The notes under the pieces were generated by a model, which did no database searches, was not told where the DNA came from, and saw only the letters and a list, made by a program, of their open reading frames with translations. Of a stretch of 64,000 nucleotides of DNA, positions 34,470-43,077 are shown one piece after another. Each line of letters opens with the position of its first letter. Within the stretch, counting starts at the first letter, position 1. This DNA is from Paenochrobactrum glaciei. Lineage in GTDB: Bacteria; Pseudomonadota; Alphaproteobacteria; Rhizobiales; Rhizobiaceae. The position numbers and the translations under genes were made by a program. Location of the stretch: the NCBI RefSeq assembly GCF_039522165.1, contig NZ_BAAADE010000001.1:1240001-1304000 (forward strand), given 5' to 3'.

Positions 34470-35165
34470 ATGAAACGGGATGCGCGCGATGCCACTTTGC
34501 AGCCAGAGGGTGCGCGCATCACATCGTTTATTTTAGAAAATACCAGCCTTCAATATTTAGATTTTGTACCGGAATTGCAGCTTTATTTGGCCGATGAAGC
34601 GCATGACCTTTGGCATAGAACCGAAGAAGAGCTTGCAACTATTGGCCTGCCACCACCGTTTTGGGCCTTTGCCTGGGCTGGCGGGCAGGGCGTTGCCCGT
34701 TATATTCTTGATCATCCTGAATTGGTGCGTGGTAAAACTGTTTTGGATTTTGCATCCGGTTCGGGGTTGGTTGGTCTGGCTGCGATGAAAGCAGGCGCGC
34801 AATCGGTGATTTGTGCGGATATTGATGTTTTTGCCACGCCGGCAATGGCGCTTAATGCGGCAGCCAACGGCGTTGAACTATCGGGCATATCTGACAATCT
34901 GATCGGGCAGGATCACGGCTGGGATGTTGTGCTGGCGGGCGATGTTTTTTATGACAAGCCCTTTGCCGATGTGCTGATGCCTTGGTTTCTCCAACTGGCA
35001 AATCGCGGTGCATTGGTGCTGATGGGCGATCCGGGGCGTGCTTATCTGCCAAAAGATGATTTAGCTGAGCTGGCATTGTATCAGGTGCCTGTCACCCGCG
35101 CTTTGGAAGATGCAGATGTGAAAGATACGCGTGTCTGGTGTTTCGCGGATGCGGTACAAGAATGA
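34470..35165 (+). CDS. Lysine-type protein methyltransferase (COG3897-like)
   Basis: A 231-aa class I SAM methyltransferase like the COG3897/ETFB-lysine methyltransferase group. Visible features are PPPFWAFAWAGGQGVARYILDHPELVRGKTV, motif I VLDFASGSGLVGLAA (about residues 89-103), the acidic end ICADID, and DVVLAGDVFYD, the group's post-motif II. It starts three bases after the EVE gene. Its protein target is unproven; etfB is elsewhere in the window, which is only suggestive. Confidence 0.85.
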   Translation: MKRDARDATLQPEGARITSFILENTSLQYLDFVPELQLYLADEAHDLWHRTEEELATIGLPPPFWAFAWAGGQGVARYILDHPELVRGKTVLDFASGSGLVGLAAMKAGAQSVICADIDVFATPAMALNAAANGVELSGISDNLIGQDHGWDVVLAGDVFYDKPFADVLMPWFLQLANRGALVLMGDPGRAYLPKDDLAELALYQVPVTRALEDADVKDTRVWCFADAVQE

Positions 35166-35281
35166 TGTTTGCCATCAACTATATGTGATTTCATCAAATA
35201 GACACTATCATAATGAAATACCTATATAAATGTAGGATGCATCTAAACCGATGCTGGTGCTGATTTTTTAAACAGGCTGTT

Positions 35282-35322
35282 TTGACAAGTGGAAGTTTTT
35301 CGAGCTTAAGAAGATATCTTCT
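35282..35322 (+). promoter_or_regulatory. Promoter with overlapping palindrome upstream of response regulator
   Basis: TTGACA (35282-35287), an 18-base spacer and TTAAGA (35306-35311) form a plausible promoter. The perfect 14-base palindrome AGAAGATATCTTCT (35309-35322) overlaps the -10 and start region. Such a position suits repression, possibly by the product of the next gene; the regulator is not known. Confidence 0.45.
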
Positions 35323-35446
35323 GTAAGTAGAATTGTTTTTTGTCATTCACGGCTTCAACTCGTTGATAATCAGTGTCATAAATAGACAAACGCTAGCTGA
35401 AGCATATTCAGGCTGATCGCTATCCGGCTGAAGAAAGAGGACAGGT

Positions 35447-36130
35447 ATGACGAACCGCACTATTCTCATTGTTGATGATGATGAAGATTTGCGCGCCATT
35501 CTGGTTGAGCAGTTAGAGCTCGCCAAAGAATTTCAAATCCGGCAGGAAGCAACCGCAGCCAAAGCCATGGAAGCGATCAAAGGTAATATCATTGATCTGT
35601 TGATTATGGATGTCGGCTTGCCTGATATGGATGGTCGTGAAGCGGTGAAGCAATTGCGTCTCAGCGGCTTCAAGGCACCTGTTATCATGCTGACCGGTCA
35701 TGACACCGAAGCTGACACGATCTTGGGGCTGGAATCAGGCGCTAATGATTATGTCACCAAGCCTTTCCGCTTTGCTGTCCTTCTGGCACGTATTCGCGCT
35801 CAGTTGCGCCAATATGAGCAGAGCGAAGATGCGACCTTTGTGGTTGGGCCTTACACCTTTAAACCCGGGCAAAAATTATTGCTCGACGAGAAGGGGACAA
35901 AAATCCGCCTCACCGAAAAAGAAGCAGCGATTATCAAATATCTCTATCGTTCGGGCACGCAAGTTGTCGGGCGCGACGAGCTTCTGGAAGAGGTTTGGGG
36001 TTATAATTCCGGTGTGACAACGCACACGCTGGAAACCCATGTTTATCGTCTTCGCCAGAAAATCGAGAAAGATCCGTCAAATGTTTCGCTTCTGGTGACA
36101 GAAAGCGGGGGATACAAACTTGTGCCATGA
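35447..36130 (+). CDS. OmpR/PhoB-family response regulator
   Basis: A 227-aa two-domain transcription regulator. The receiver has the acidic pocket D10-D12, phosphorylation site D55 (LLIMDVGLPD), the switch threonine in MLTGHD and lysine in VTKPF. The C-terminal winged helix runs through RLTEKEAAIIKYLY and TTHTLETHVYRLRQKI to GGYKLVP. No histidine kinase is adjacent, so it is an orphan here. The sequence recalls the essential envelope regulator CenR of alphaproteobacteria, but I cannot confirm that. The preceding 281-base gap holds a promoter with a palindrome. Confidence 0.92.
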   Translation: MTNRTILIVDDDEDLRAILVEQLELAKEFQIRQEATAAKAMEAIKGNIIDLLIMDVGLPDMDGREAVKQLRLSGFKAPVIMLTGHDTEADTILGLESGANDYVTKPFRFAVLLARIRAQLRQYEQSEDATFVVGPYTFKPGQKLLLDEKGTKIRLTEKEAAIIKYLYRSGTQVVGRDELLEEVWGYNSGVTTHTLETHVYRLRQKIEKDPSNVSLLVTESGGYKLVP

Positions 36131-36164
36131 TGGAATAAGTCTGTCGAAAGTGTAAAAGAACTAT

Positions 36165-36620
36165 ATGGCACTTGATGATGATATTCGCATCTTAGGCAAA
36201 GTTGGGCTGTTCGAAACCTTTAATGGCGAGCAGTTGCGCCTGCTTGCCTTTGGTGCGGAGCGCTTGGTTCTGCGTCCCGGACGTGAATTGTTTCATGAAG
36301 GGCAAAGTGCGGATTGCGCTTATATTATCGTCTCCGGCCATATAGTTTTGTTTCATCGTTTGAAGCATGAGCGCATTCCGGTGCGCTCTGTGCATGTCGG
36401 CTCTATTATTGGTGAAATGGCGTTGATCGCCCAGACCGACCGTTTAACCGGTGCTTTGGCAGAAGAAGAAACGGAAGTTATCCGTCTCAGCCGCACGGTT
36501 TTTCGTCGCATATTGGAAGAATATCCTGAGCTTGCCGCCAATCTTCATCAGCGCATCAGTGAAGATTTGAACAAGATGGTGGCGGATATCGAACAGATCG
36601 CCCATCACTTTAACGTATGA
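36165..36620 (+). CDS. Cyclic-nucleotide-binding-domain protein without DNA-binding domain
   Basis: A 151-aa protein made almost only of a Crp-type cNMP-binding beta-roll (residues 12-130: FHEGQSADCAYIIVSGHIVLF, VHVGSIIGEMALI, RLTGALAEEETEVIRLS). A C-terminal helix follows; the helix-turn-helix of Crp/Fnr regulators is missing. The GEMALI...RLTGALA segment fits a phosphate-binding cassette, but the usual RT/RS that binds cAMP is RLTGA, so the ligand is uncertain. It lies 34 bases after the response regulator, so the two are likely one operon. Confidence 0.85.
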   Translation: MALDDDIRILGKVGLFETFNGEQLRLLAFGAERLVLRPGRELFHEGQSADCAYIIVSGHIVLFHRLKHERIPVRSVHVGSIIGEMALIAQTDRLTGALAEEETEVIRLSRTVFRRILEEYPELAANLHQRISEDLNKMVADIEQIAHHFNV

Positions 36621-36826
36621 GACTGATTTTTTCAGTTCATGCAGCCGGTAAAATCGTGCCGGATGCGGTAAAAATGCCATTTCCGGCGCTGTTCTCTCGT
36701 TTGGTTTAAGGTTTTGCTCGACTTGTCTGTAGTGGCAGTTTATGCCGCTATGATGCATTTGCTATGCATGCAGACTGAGAATGAAGATTTTTCCTTAATC
36801 ACTGTAGTTTCATTTGACGGAACAGA

Positions 36827-37939
36827 ATGATGACCAACGATCAAAACCTCAATCGCCCTACTCCTAAAGCCGGTGTCATGGATATCGCTGCCTATGTGCC
36901 AGGTAAGGAAACTGTTGAAGGTGTTGCTAAGGTCTATAAGCTCTCTGCCAATGAAACCCCGTTAGGGCCGAGCCCGCATGCGCTGGAGGCCTATCGACAC
37001 GCCGCCGAACGGCTTGCTATTTATCCGGATGGTCAGGCGACCGTGCTGCGTCAGGCCATTGCCCAGACCCACGGCCTGAACATGGATAATATTATTTGCG
37101 GCAATGGTTCGGATGAATTGCTGGGGCTGATCTGCCATGCTTATTTGTCTGAAGGTGATGAAACCATCATCACGCAGCATGGTTTTGCGATTTATGAAAT
37201 CCAGACCAAAGCATCGGGCGCCAAGCCAATCACCGTGCAGGAAAAAGATTTGCGCGTTGATGTCGATGCCATTCTGGCAGCCGTGACACCACGCACCAAA
37301 ATTGTTTTCATTGCCAACCCTGCCAATCCGACCGGCACTTATCTGCCGTTTGAAGAGGTCAAGCGTCTGCATGCCGGTTTGCCGAAAAACGTCATTCTGG
37401 TGCTGGATGCCGCTTATTCGGAATATGTGCGCCGCAATGATTATGAGGCTGGTGTCGAGCTGGTTTCTGCCAATGAAAATGTGGTGATGACCCGCACTTT
37501 CTCTAAAATCCACGGTCTTTCAGCGCTGCGTGTGGGCTGGGCTTATGCGCCTGCGCACATGATTGATGCGATGGGACGTATTCGCGGGCCATTCAACATG
37601 AATTCGGCTGCTTTGGCTGCCGGTGCGGCTGCAATCCGCGACCGCAACCATGTCGAAACTTCCATTGCTTATAACAGCAAATGGGCTGAATGGCTGACCG
37701 AAGAACTGACCAAAATGGGTTTACAAGTCACACCATCTGTTACGAATTTTCTGCTGATCCACTTCCCTGACGATGCAGCCAAATCGGCTGTAAAGGCAGA
37801 TGAGTGGCTCTCTTCTTATGGCTATATTTTGCGCCGTGTTGGGGGATACGGGTTCCCTAATGCGTTGCGCCTGACTATCGGCCCGGAAGAAGCCAATCGC
37901 GGCGTAATCGCCGCACTCAACGACTTTATGAAGCAGTAA
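36827..37939 (+). CDS. hisC: Histidinol-phosphate/aromatic aminotransferase
   Basis: A PLP-dependent class I/II aminotransferase of 370 aa. The PLP lysine is K227 in TRTFSKIHGLSALRVGWA; NPANPTG at 164-170 and DAAYSEY near 194-200 are the other cofactor motifs. Its coding region ends one base before tyrC, so here it probably acts mainly in tyrosine and phenylalanine synthesis, with or without histidinol-phosphate activity. Two adjacent ATGs (36827, 36830) can start it. The 206-base upstream gap showed no convincing promoter. Confidence 0.92.
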   Translation: MMTNDQNLNRPTPKAGVMDIAAYVPGKETVEGVAKVYKLSANETPLGPSPHALEAYRHAAERLAIYPDGQATVLRQAIAQTHGLNMDNIICGNGSDELLGLICHAYLSEGDETIITQHGFAIYEIQTKASGAKPITVQEKDLRVDVDAILAAVTPRTKIVFIANPANPTGTYLPFEEVKRLHAGLPKNVILVLDAAYSEYVRRNDYEAGVELVSANENVVMTRTFSKIHGLSALRVGWAYAPAHMIDAMGRIRGPFNMNSAALAAGAAAIRDRNHVETSIAYNSKWAEWLTEELTKMGLQVTPSVTNFLLIHFPDDAAKSAVKADEWLSSYGYILRRVGGYGFPNALRLTIGPEEANRGVIAALNDFMKQ

Positions 37940-37940
37940 A

Positions 37941-38879
37941 ATGTCTGAACCACAATTTAACAAAATTACACTTATCGGCATCGGCCTGATCGGGTCTTCC
38001 TTGGCGCGCGTTATTCAGCGTGAGGGCTTGGCCAACCATGTAACTATTGCCACCCGCAGTGCGGAAACGCTTAAACGTGCAGAAGAACTGCAATTGGGGC
38101 ATGCTTACACGACAGATAGCGCCGAAGCGGTGCGTGATGCTGATCTGGTGATTATCTCTGTGCCGGTCGGCTCTTCCGGTGCGGTTGCGCGCCAGATTGC
38201 CGGATCGCTTAAAATCGGTGCTATTGTCACCGATGTTGGCTCTACCAAGGCTTCTGTGATCGAGCAGATGCAGCCGGAATTGCCGGACACTGTGCATTTC
38301 ATTCCCGGCCATCCGATTGCCGGAACTGAATATTCAGGCCCTGATGCCGGTTTTGCCGATCTCTTTATCAATCGCTGGTGCATTCTGACGCCGCTGCCGG
38401 ATACGGATAAAGCCGCACTCGACAAATTGTCAGCCTTCTGGGAAGCCTGCGGTTCGCGCCTTGATCATATGGAGCCGCAGCATCACGATCTGGTGCTGGC
38501 GATTGTTTCGCATCTGCCACATTTGATTGCTTACAATATTGTTGGCACAGCCAGCGATCTGGAACGCGTGACCAAATCGGAAGTGATTAAATATTCCGCT
38601 TCCGGTTTCCGCGATTTCACCCGTCTTGCCGCCTCTGACCCGACCATGTGGCGCGATGTGTGCCTGCATAATAAAGATGCCATTCTGGAAATGCTGGGTC
38701 GTTTCTCGGAAGATCTGGCATCGCTGCAACGCTCCATTCGCTGGGGTGATGGCGATGCGCTTTATGATCTCTTCAGCCGTACGCGTGATGTGCGTCGCGG
38801 TATTATTGATGCAGGTCAGGAAGTGGATGCGCCGGACTTTGGCCGACAGGCCGCGGTAAAAGAACCGGCCAAAAGCTGA
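37941..38879 (+). CDS. tyrC: Prephenate/arogenate dehydrogenase
   Basis: Oxidatively decarboxylates prephenate (or arogenate) on the tyrosine route. The 312-aa product has the NAD-binding LIGIGLIGSSLARVI (about residues 11-25), VTDVGSTKASVI and the substrate-site histidine in FIPGHPIAGTEYSGP. Arginines in the C-terminal helical domain follow (SGFRDFTRLAASDPTMWRDV). It has no chorismate mutase or ACT domain. Separated from hisC by one base, it is the paired step of the same pathway. A strong bidirectional terminator follows. Confidence 0.94.
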   Translation: MSEPQFNKITLIGIGLIGSSLARVIQREGLANHVTIATRSAETLKRAEELQLGHAYTTDSAEAVRDADLVIISVPVGSSGAVARQIAGSLKIGAIVTDVGSTKASVIEQMQPELPDTVHFIPGHPIAGTEYSGPDAGFADLFINRWCILTPLPDTDKAALDKLSAFWEACGSRLDHMEPQHHDLVLAIVSHLPHLIAYNIVGTASDLERVTKSEVIKYSASGFRDFTRLAASDPTMWRDVCLHNKDAILEMLGRFSEDLASLQRSIRWGDGDALYDLFSRTRDVRRGIIDAGQEVDAPDFGRQAAVKEPAKS

Positions 38880-38896
38880 TCGCTGTCATTTCATTC

Positions 38897-38937
38897 AAAA
38901 AAGCCGTCTCTCTGGATATCAGAGAGACGGCTTTTTT
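38897..38937. terminator. Strong bidirectional terminator between tyrC and DUF2125 gene
   Basis: A perfect 17-bp stem (AAAAAAGCCGTCTCTCT against AGAGAGACGGCTTTTTT) with a 7-base loop. A and T runs on both sides serve both converging genes. Confidence 0.95.
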
Positions 38938-38953
38938 AATTGTAGTGAATTTT

Positions 38954-39982
38954 TTAAAGGGTTGGCAAACGACCAAGCGGGATAAAGCCGGCATTGGCTT
39001 TCCCGTCTTTGATGGTGACATCCAGTGTCGGATTGCCGTTTTCATCCTTAGGCATGGCAGCAATTGCAAAAAGCAATGTTGCGATATTGTTGCTTTCCTG
39101 CGGGAACAGCGCCTGAGCGGCCTGTGCCAGTGCTGGCGGGTTGGTCAGCGCGATTTTGATCTGACCGTTGATCTCGCCATCATAACTGACGGAAAACGGA
39201 CCGCGGAAGGAAATAACCGCGCCATTGGACAAGGAAACCATCACTTGTTTGATTTCACCGGACTGGCCGCGCAAATTTTCCGGAAATGGCAGGTCGCGAT
39301 GGGCGAGCAGGTTTTCTGAATCAAATAAAGTAATATCCACCAGCCCGTCGATTTCCGGCATTTTATTGCGGCTGATGAGTTGTGGTGCAAATTCCAAACC
39401 GGCAAAACGGCCATCCAGATTGAAATTATTATCCTTATTGGAGAGCTTGATTTCCAGCTCCTCCAATTTGGATAAAAGTTCGCTGGCGGTTGGTTCACTG
39501 CGCAGCGATATATTCAGATCAAAGCTTTTGAGCGAAATTTCGGTCGGGAAAGGTTGTGCCAACCGCGCATTGGAGGTGAAGCTGCTCCAGTCAATTTCCA
39601 GTGGTTCAAGGCCGGGTAAATTGATGAAGGCAGGGCCTGTCAGCTGGTTATTGAGCGACAATGGCGCATAGATCGCAGAGCCGGAACTAAAGCGGCCAGC
39701 CATGAAGGAAATGCCTTCAGATTTTTGCTGCCATGAAATGCTTTCGCAAACCACATCAAGCTTGAGCGGATAGCCGCTGGTTTTCAAGTTTTCACATTGA
39801 ACATTAACGCCTTTGGCTGTCAGCCCTTTAAGGTCGCTGGCGGCGCGTGCTTCCACTTTGTTTGCCAGATAGAACCAACCTGCCGTATAAAGAACTGCGA
39901 CGAGAGCAAGCAAAATATAAAGCAGCTTTAGCTTCCTGCCTGAAGGTGTCACAGGTGTTGTCGCAGTGGGTGTCATTGACAT
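38954..39982 (-). CDS. DUF2125 envelope protein
   Basis: A 342-aa protein of the DUF2125 family found in alphaproteobacteria. One N-terminal membrane helix (KLLYILLALVAVLYTAGWFYLA, about residues 19-40) anchors a large periplasmic beta-rich domain. Two cysteines (VQCENL, VVCESI) may pair. The architecture of one anchor and a long beta domain recalls AsmA-like lipid-transfer proteins, which is inference. It is divergent from chaC and convergent with tyrC. Function is unknown. Confidence 0.85.
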   Translation of the reverse strand: MSMTPTATTPVTPSGRKLKLLYILLALVAVLYTAGWFYLANKVEARAASDLKGLTAKGVNVQCENLKTSGYPLKLDVVCESISWQQKSEGISFMAGRFSSGSAIYAPLSLNNQLTGPAFINLPGLEPLEIDWSSFTSNARLAQPFPTEISLKSFDLNISLRSEPTASELLSKLEELEIKLSNKDNNFNLDGRFAGLEFAPQLISRNKMPEIDGLVDITLFDSENLLAHRDLPFPENLRGQSGEIKQVMVSLSNGAVISFRGPFSVSYDGEINGQIKIALTNPPALAQAAQALFPQESNNIATLLFAIAAMPKDENGNPTLDVTIKDGKANAGFIPLGRLPTL

Positions 39983-40106
39983 TATAAAACGGCCTTGTGC
40001 TCAATAGCGATGTTACAGATTGATTTGAAAACATATCTGACGGATGTTTGTAGCGTAACATAACAGCGCTTCGCAATGAGACCAGACTAATGATTGATAA
40101 AATACT

Positions 40107-40637
40107 ATGAAAGATTTCTGGGTATTCGGTTATGGCTCGCTGATGTGGCGGCCGGGTTTTGATTTTGTGGAAAGCAAACGGGCTCGGTTGCATGGATTTC
40201 ATCGCAGCCTTTGCATTTATTCGCATGTTTATCGCGGCACAGCCGAAAAACCGGGGCTGGTGCTGGGCTTGGACGCGGGCGGCTTTTGTGACGGCATGGC
40301 ATTTAAAGTGACAGAAGATGCCACCCAAAAGGTTGTGGACTATTTGCGCGAGCGTGAGCAGGTCAACAATGTCTATCTGGAGAAAATGCAAACAGTAGAA
40401 CTGGAGGATGGCTCAAGCGCACAGGCAATCGTTTATGTGGCGGATTGTACCCATGCACAATATGCCAGCGCTTTGAGCATAGAGGCGGCAGCACAGATCG
40501 TGGCAGCTGCCTCAGGCATTGCCGGGCCTAACCATGAATATGTCAGCGCCACATTAGAGCATCTGCAACAGATGGGTGTGCGTGATGAAGGCTTAGAGCG
40601 CGTTTGGCATTTTGTGAACACGCATTGGTCAAAGTGA
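40107..40637 (+). CDS. chaC: ChaC-type gamma-glutamylcyclotransferase
   Basis: Likely degrades glutathione to 5-oxoproline and Cys-Gly in the cytoplasm. The 176-aa product shows the substrate-binding VFGYGSLMWRPGF (about residues 6-18), SHVYRGTAEKPGLVLGL and the catalytic glutamate region YLREREQVNNVY, then SGIAGPNHEYV. This is the ChaC rather than the GGACT pattern. Start ATG 40107 is directly upstream of the YGSL motif as usual. It is divergent from the DUF2125 gene. Confidence 0.92.
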   Translation: MKDFWVFGYGSLMWRPGFDFVESKRARLHGFHRSLCIYSHVYRGTAEKPGLVLGLDAGGFCDGMAFKVTEDATQKVVDYLREREQVNNVYLEKMQTVELEDGSSAQAIVYVADCTHAQYASALSIEAAAQIVAAASGIAGPNHEYVSATLEHLQQMGVRDEGLERVWHFVNTHWSK

Positions 40638-40767
40638 ATTTACAGGTTTTAACCCTTGTTCTGCCATCAGCCAGCAGCTAAATAATCAAAACGCAGGGCG
40701 ATCATTGTCAGGTTGCGCTTTATAAAAATATTCTTGACCTTAAGTCATACCGCTTCAGGAGATACGC

Positions 40768-41058
40768 ATGATCGCATTATTTGAAACAATCGATATGGCG
40801 CTCAATCTTTACACATGGATTATTATCGCCAGCGCGGTTTTTTCGTGGCTCTATGCTTTCAACGTGATCAATTCGAGCAATCGTTTTGTCGCTTCGCTTG
40901 GCGAGTTTTTGTATAAAGTGACCGAGCCGGTTTTGCGACCAATCCGCAATATTCTGCCACAGCTCAGCGGCATTGATATTTCGCCGGTGATCTTGCTCTT
41001 TATCATTTTCTTCATCCGCCGCTTCATGTGGACAACATTGCTGCCGATGGTGCTGTGA
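40768..41058 (+). CDS. YggT-family membrane protein
   Basis: A 96-aa protein with two membrane helices and the family signature EPVLRPIRNILPQLSGIDISPVI between them. YggT proteins are linked to osmotic stress and, in some bacteria, to cell-division site positioning; the mechanism is unknown. CAGGAGA is before the ATG. Its TGA overlaps the GTG start of the next gene, a pairing (yggT-DUF167) conserved in proteobacteria. Confidence 0.93.
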   Translation: MIALFETIDMALNLYTWIIIASAVFSWLYAFNVINSSNRFVASLGEFLYKVTEPVLRPIRNILPQLSGIDISPVILLFIIFFIRRFMWTTLLPMVL

Positions 41059-41366
41059 GCATCAGTTTCTATCGGCTTGAAAAAGAGGGGGTGACGCTCT
41101 TTGTGCGCCTCACCCCTAAAGCCGCTAAAGATGCGGTGGAAGCCGTTGTTAAAAGCGCTGATGAGCGCTGTTACTTAAGTGCAAGGGTGAGGGCAGTGCC
41201 CGAAAAAGGGCTTGCCAATAAAGCGCTGGAAAAGCTGATGGCAAAAACGCTGCAAGTACCGGCAAGTACAGTCTCGGTGGATGCAGGTGCCACTTCACGG
41301 GTTAAACAGATTTTCATCAGTGGTGATCCAGCTGAAATAGCGCGCCGTCTTGATCAGTTTTCCTGA
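41055..41366 (+). CDS. DUF167 (YggU) family protein
   Basis: A 103-aa protein of the DUF167 family. FVRLTPKAAKDAVEAV and ARVRAVPEKGLANKALEKLMAKTL are the family's hallmark segments, followed by GATSRVKQIFISGD. I chose GTG 41055, which overlaps the yggT stop as GTGA; the frame is open further upstream inside yggT. Function is unknown. A terminator follows, shared with ppa. Confidence 0.9.
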   Translation: MSISFYRLEKEGVTLFVRLTPKAAKDAVEAVVKSADERCYLSARVRAVPEKGLANKALEKLMAKTLQVPASTVSVDAGATSRVKQIFISGDPAEIARRLDQFS

Positions 41367-41377
41367 ATGAAACGCAT

Positions 41378-41412
41378 AAAAAAACTGCCGGTTTTGACCG
41401 GCAGTTTTTTTG
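41378..41412. terminator. Bidirectional terminator between DUF167 gene and ppa
   Basis: CTGCCGGT (41385-41392) pairs with ACCGGCAG (41397-41404), with A-run before and T-run after. It suits both converging genes. Confidence 0.93.
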
Positions 41413-41440
41413 TATTCTATCTTAAAAGCTTTTGAGAGAT

Positions 41441-41971
41441 TTAAGCGCCTTTAGCGCGCTCAATTGCTTCTACGATCAGCTTGCGTGCGTAATCTTCATC
41501 GCCCCATTCGCCGATCTTAACCCATTTGCCAGGTTCCAGATCTTTGTAATGTTCGAAGAAATGCGCGATCTGCTGCAAGGTGATTTCCGGCAGGTCTGAA
41601 TAGTCGTGAATTTTTTCATAACGACGGGTCAGGTGCGGTGATGGCACAGCAATGATCTTTTCGTCCTTACCGGCATTGTCTTCCATGACCAGAACGCCGA
41701 TCGGGCGAACATTGATCACGCAGCCAGGAATCAGCGGACGGGTGTTGCAGATCAGAACGTCGATTGGATCGCCGTCGTCTGACAGGGTGTGCGGAACAAA
41801 GCCGTAGTTACCCGGATAGGTCATCGGCGTATAGAGGAAGCGGTCAACGATCAGTGCACCTGCATCTTTGTCCATCTCATATTTAATGGGATGTCCGCCG
41901 ACCGGAACTTCAATAATGACGTTAACGTCTTCGGGAGGATTGGAGCCGATGGAAATGGCATCAATATTCAT
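41441..41971 (-). CDS. ppa: Inorganic pyrophosphatase
   Basis: Hydrolyses pyrophosphate and so drives biosynthetic reactions; a family I cytoplasmic enzyme. The 176-aa hexameric type shows IEVPVGGHPIKYEMDKDAG, YPGNYGFVPHT and the PROSITE-like signature DGDPIDVLI that binds Mg2+, then YEKIHDYSDLP and FFEHYKDLEPGKWVK. The 153-base gap before it probably holds its promoter. It converges on the yggT-DUF167 pair. Confidence 0.97.
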   Translation of the reverse strand: MNIDAISIGSNPPEDVNVIIEVPVGGHPIKYEMDKDAGALIVDRFLYTPMTYPGNYGFVPHTLSDDGDPIDVLICNTRPLIPGCVINVRPIGVLVMEDNAGKDEKIIAVPSPHLTRRYEKIHDYSDLPEITLQQIAHFFEHYKDLEPGKWVKIGEWGDEDYARKLIVEAIERAKGA

Positions 41972-42124
41972 GACGTATCCTTTCGTTTGGCGTTCTGATA
42001 TCGGGTTTCACAGCGTCACGCAACAAAAACGAATAATGCAAAAAGCGACGAATTGTCGTTATGTGCATGAAGCGGTGTGTGCTGGTATCAGATGCCTGTA
42101 TTAAGTGAGTGTGAAGATGGGTGA

Positions 42125-42925
42125 TTATTTGTCCGTTTTCACCGGAAAACCGAGTTCTTTCAGGCGGGAAACCGCTGTTGGCGGCATCGGTGGCGGGTTT
42201 TTGTCTTGAGCGGCAGCAATCAGCAATTCATCGCAACCGGTCTCTGTGTCGCGTGTTAAGCGCTCCAGAAATTCATGCTTATCAAGGCCTGCCGGAATAA
42301 CCGGAAGGACGCGGGCGCGAATAGCGCCGGGATAGCGGAAAATGGAACGGCGCGGCCAGTAAAGTCCGGCATTATGCGCAATCGGCAGCACGGGCAGATT
42401 AAGTTCGGCATAAAGATGCGCAACGCCATATTTATATTGCGGCTCGGCACCCGGAGCCCGGCGTGTGCCTTCCGGATAGATCAGCACCTGACGGCCTTCT
42501 GCAATGGCTTTTTCAGCACCTGTCGTGATGGATTTGAGCGCTTTGACACGTGAGCCGCGATCAACAGGGATCATTTCCATTTTGCCGACATACCAGCCGA
42601 AAACAGGAATGCGCATCAGCTCGCGCTTCAGGATCATCACCGGATCATCAAGATAAGGCAAAAAGGCAAACACATCCCAGAAGGACTGGTGTTTGGGGGC
42701 AACGATATAAGCGCCTGCCGGAATATTTTCCAAACCTTCAATGATAAAATCGGTGCCGGCAATTCTCTTTTGCAACCAAAGACTGCTGCGTGCCCAGAAT
42801 TTTGGCACGAACCATGCTTTTTTACGTGGCATCAGAAAGTAAATCGGCGTCCACAGGATCATCTGGAGGATCATGCTGAGGTAGAAAAAGAAGTTAAACA
42901 GAAGTGACCTGATCGCAGTAAGCAT
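42125..42925 (-). CDS. plsC: 1-acyl-sn-glycerol-3-phosphate acyltransferase
   Basis: Makes phosphatidic acid from lysophosphatidic acid at the inner membrane. The 266-aa product has an N-terminal membrane helix (residues 8-32) and the four acyltransferase motifs: HQSFWD (Hx4D, catalytic), MEMIPVDRG, YPEGTRR and VLPIAHNAG. The C-terminus has a proline-rich stretch (NPPPMPP). Together with the YdcF-type gene upstream, it forms an envelope-related minus-strand group. Confidence 0.94.
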   Translation of the reverse strand: MLTAIRSLLFNFFFYLSMILQMILWTPIYFLMPRKKAWFVPKFWARSSLWLQKRIAGTDFIIEGLENIPAGAYIVAPKHQSFWDVFAFLPYLDDPVMILKRELMRIPVFGWYVGKMEMIPVDRGSRVKALKSITTGAEKAIAEGRQVLIYPEGTRRAPGAEPQYKYGVAHLYAELNLPVLPIAHNAGLYWPRRSIFRYPGAIRARVLPVIPAGLDKHEFLERLTRDTETGCDELLIAAAQDKNPPPMPPTAVSRLKELGFPVKTDK

Positions 42926-43077
42926 AATTATTCAGTCAGTCTCCTGAGTGCTGATGGTGTAAATATCCGAACAGCAAAAACTCCTACAGATATTATCAGC
43001 AAAATGCCAGATTTATGTTGGCATAGCATCTGTGCAGATAAGGCAGGGCAGTTTTAATCTTGTGTTTGTTGCGGCTT

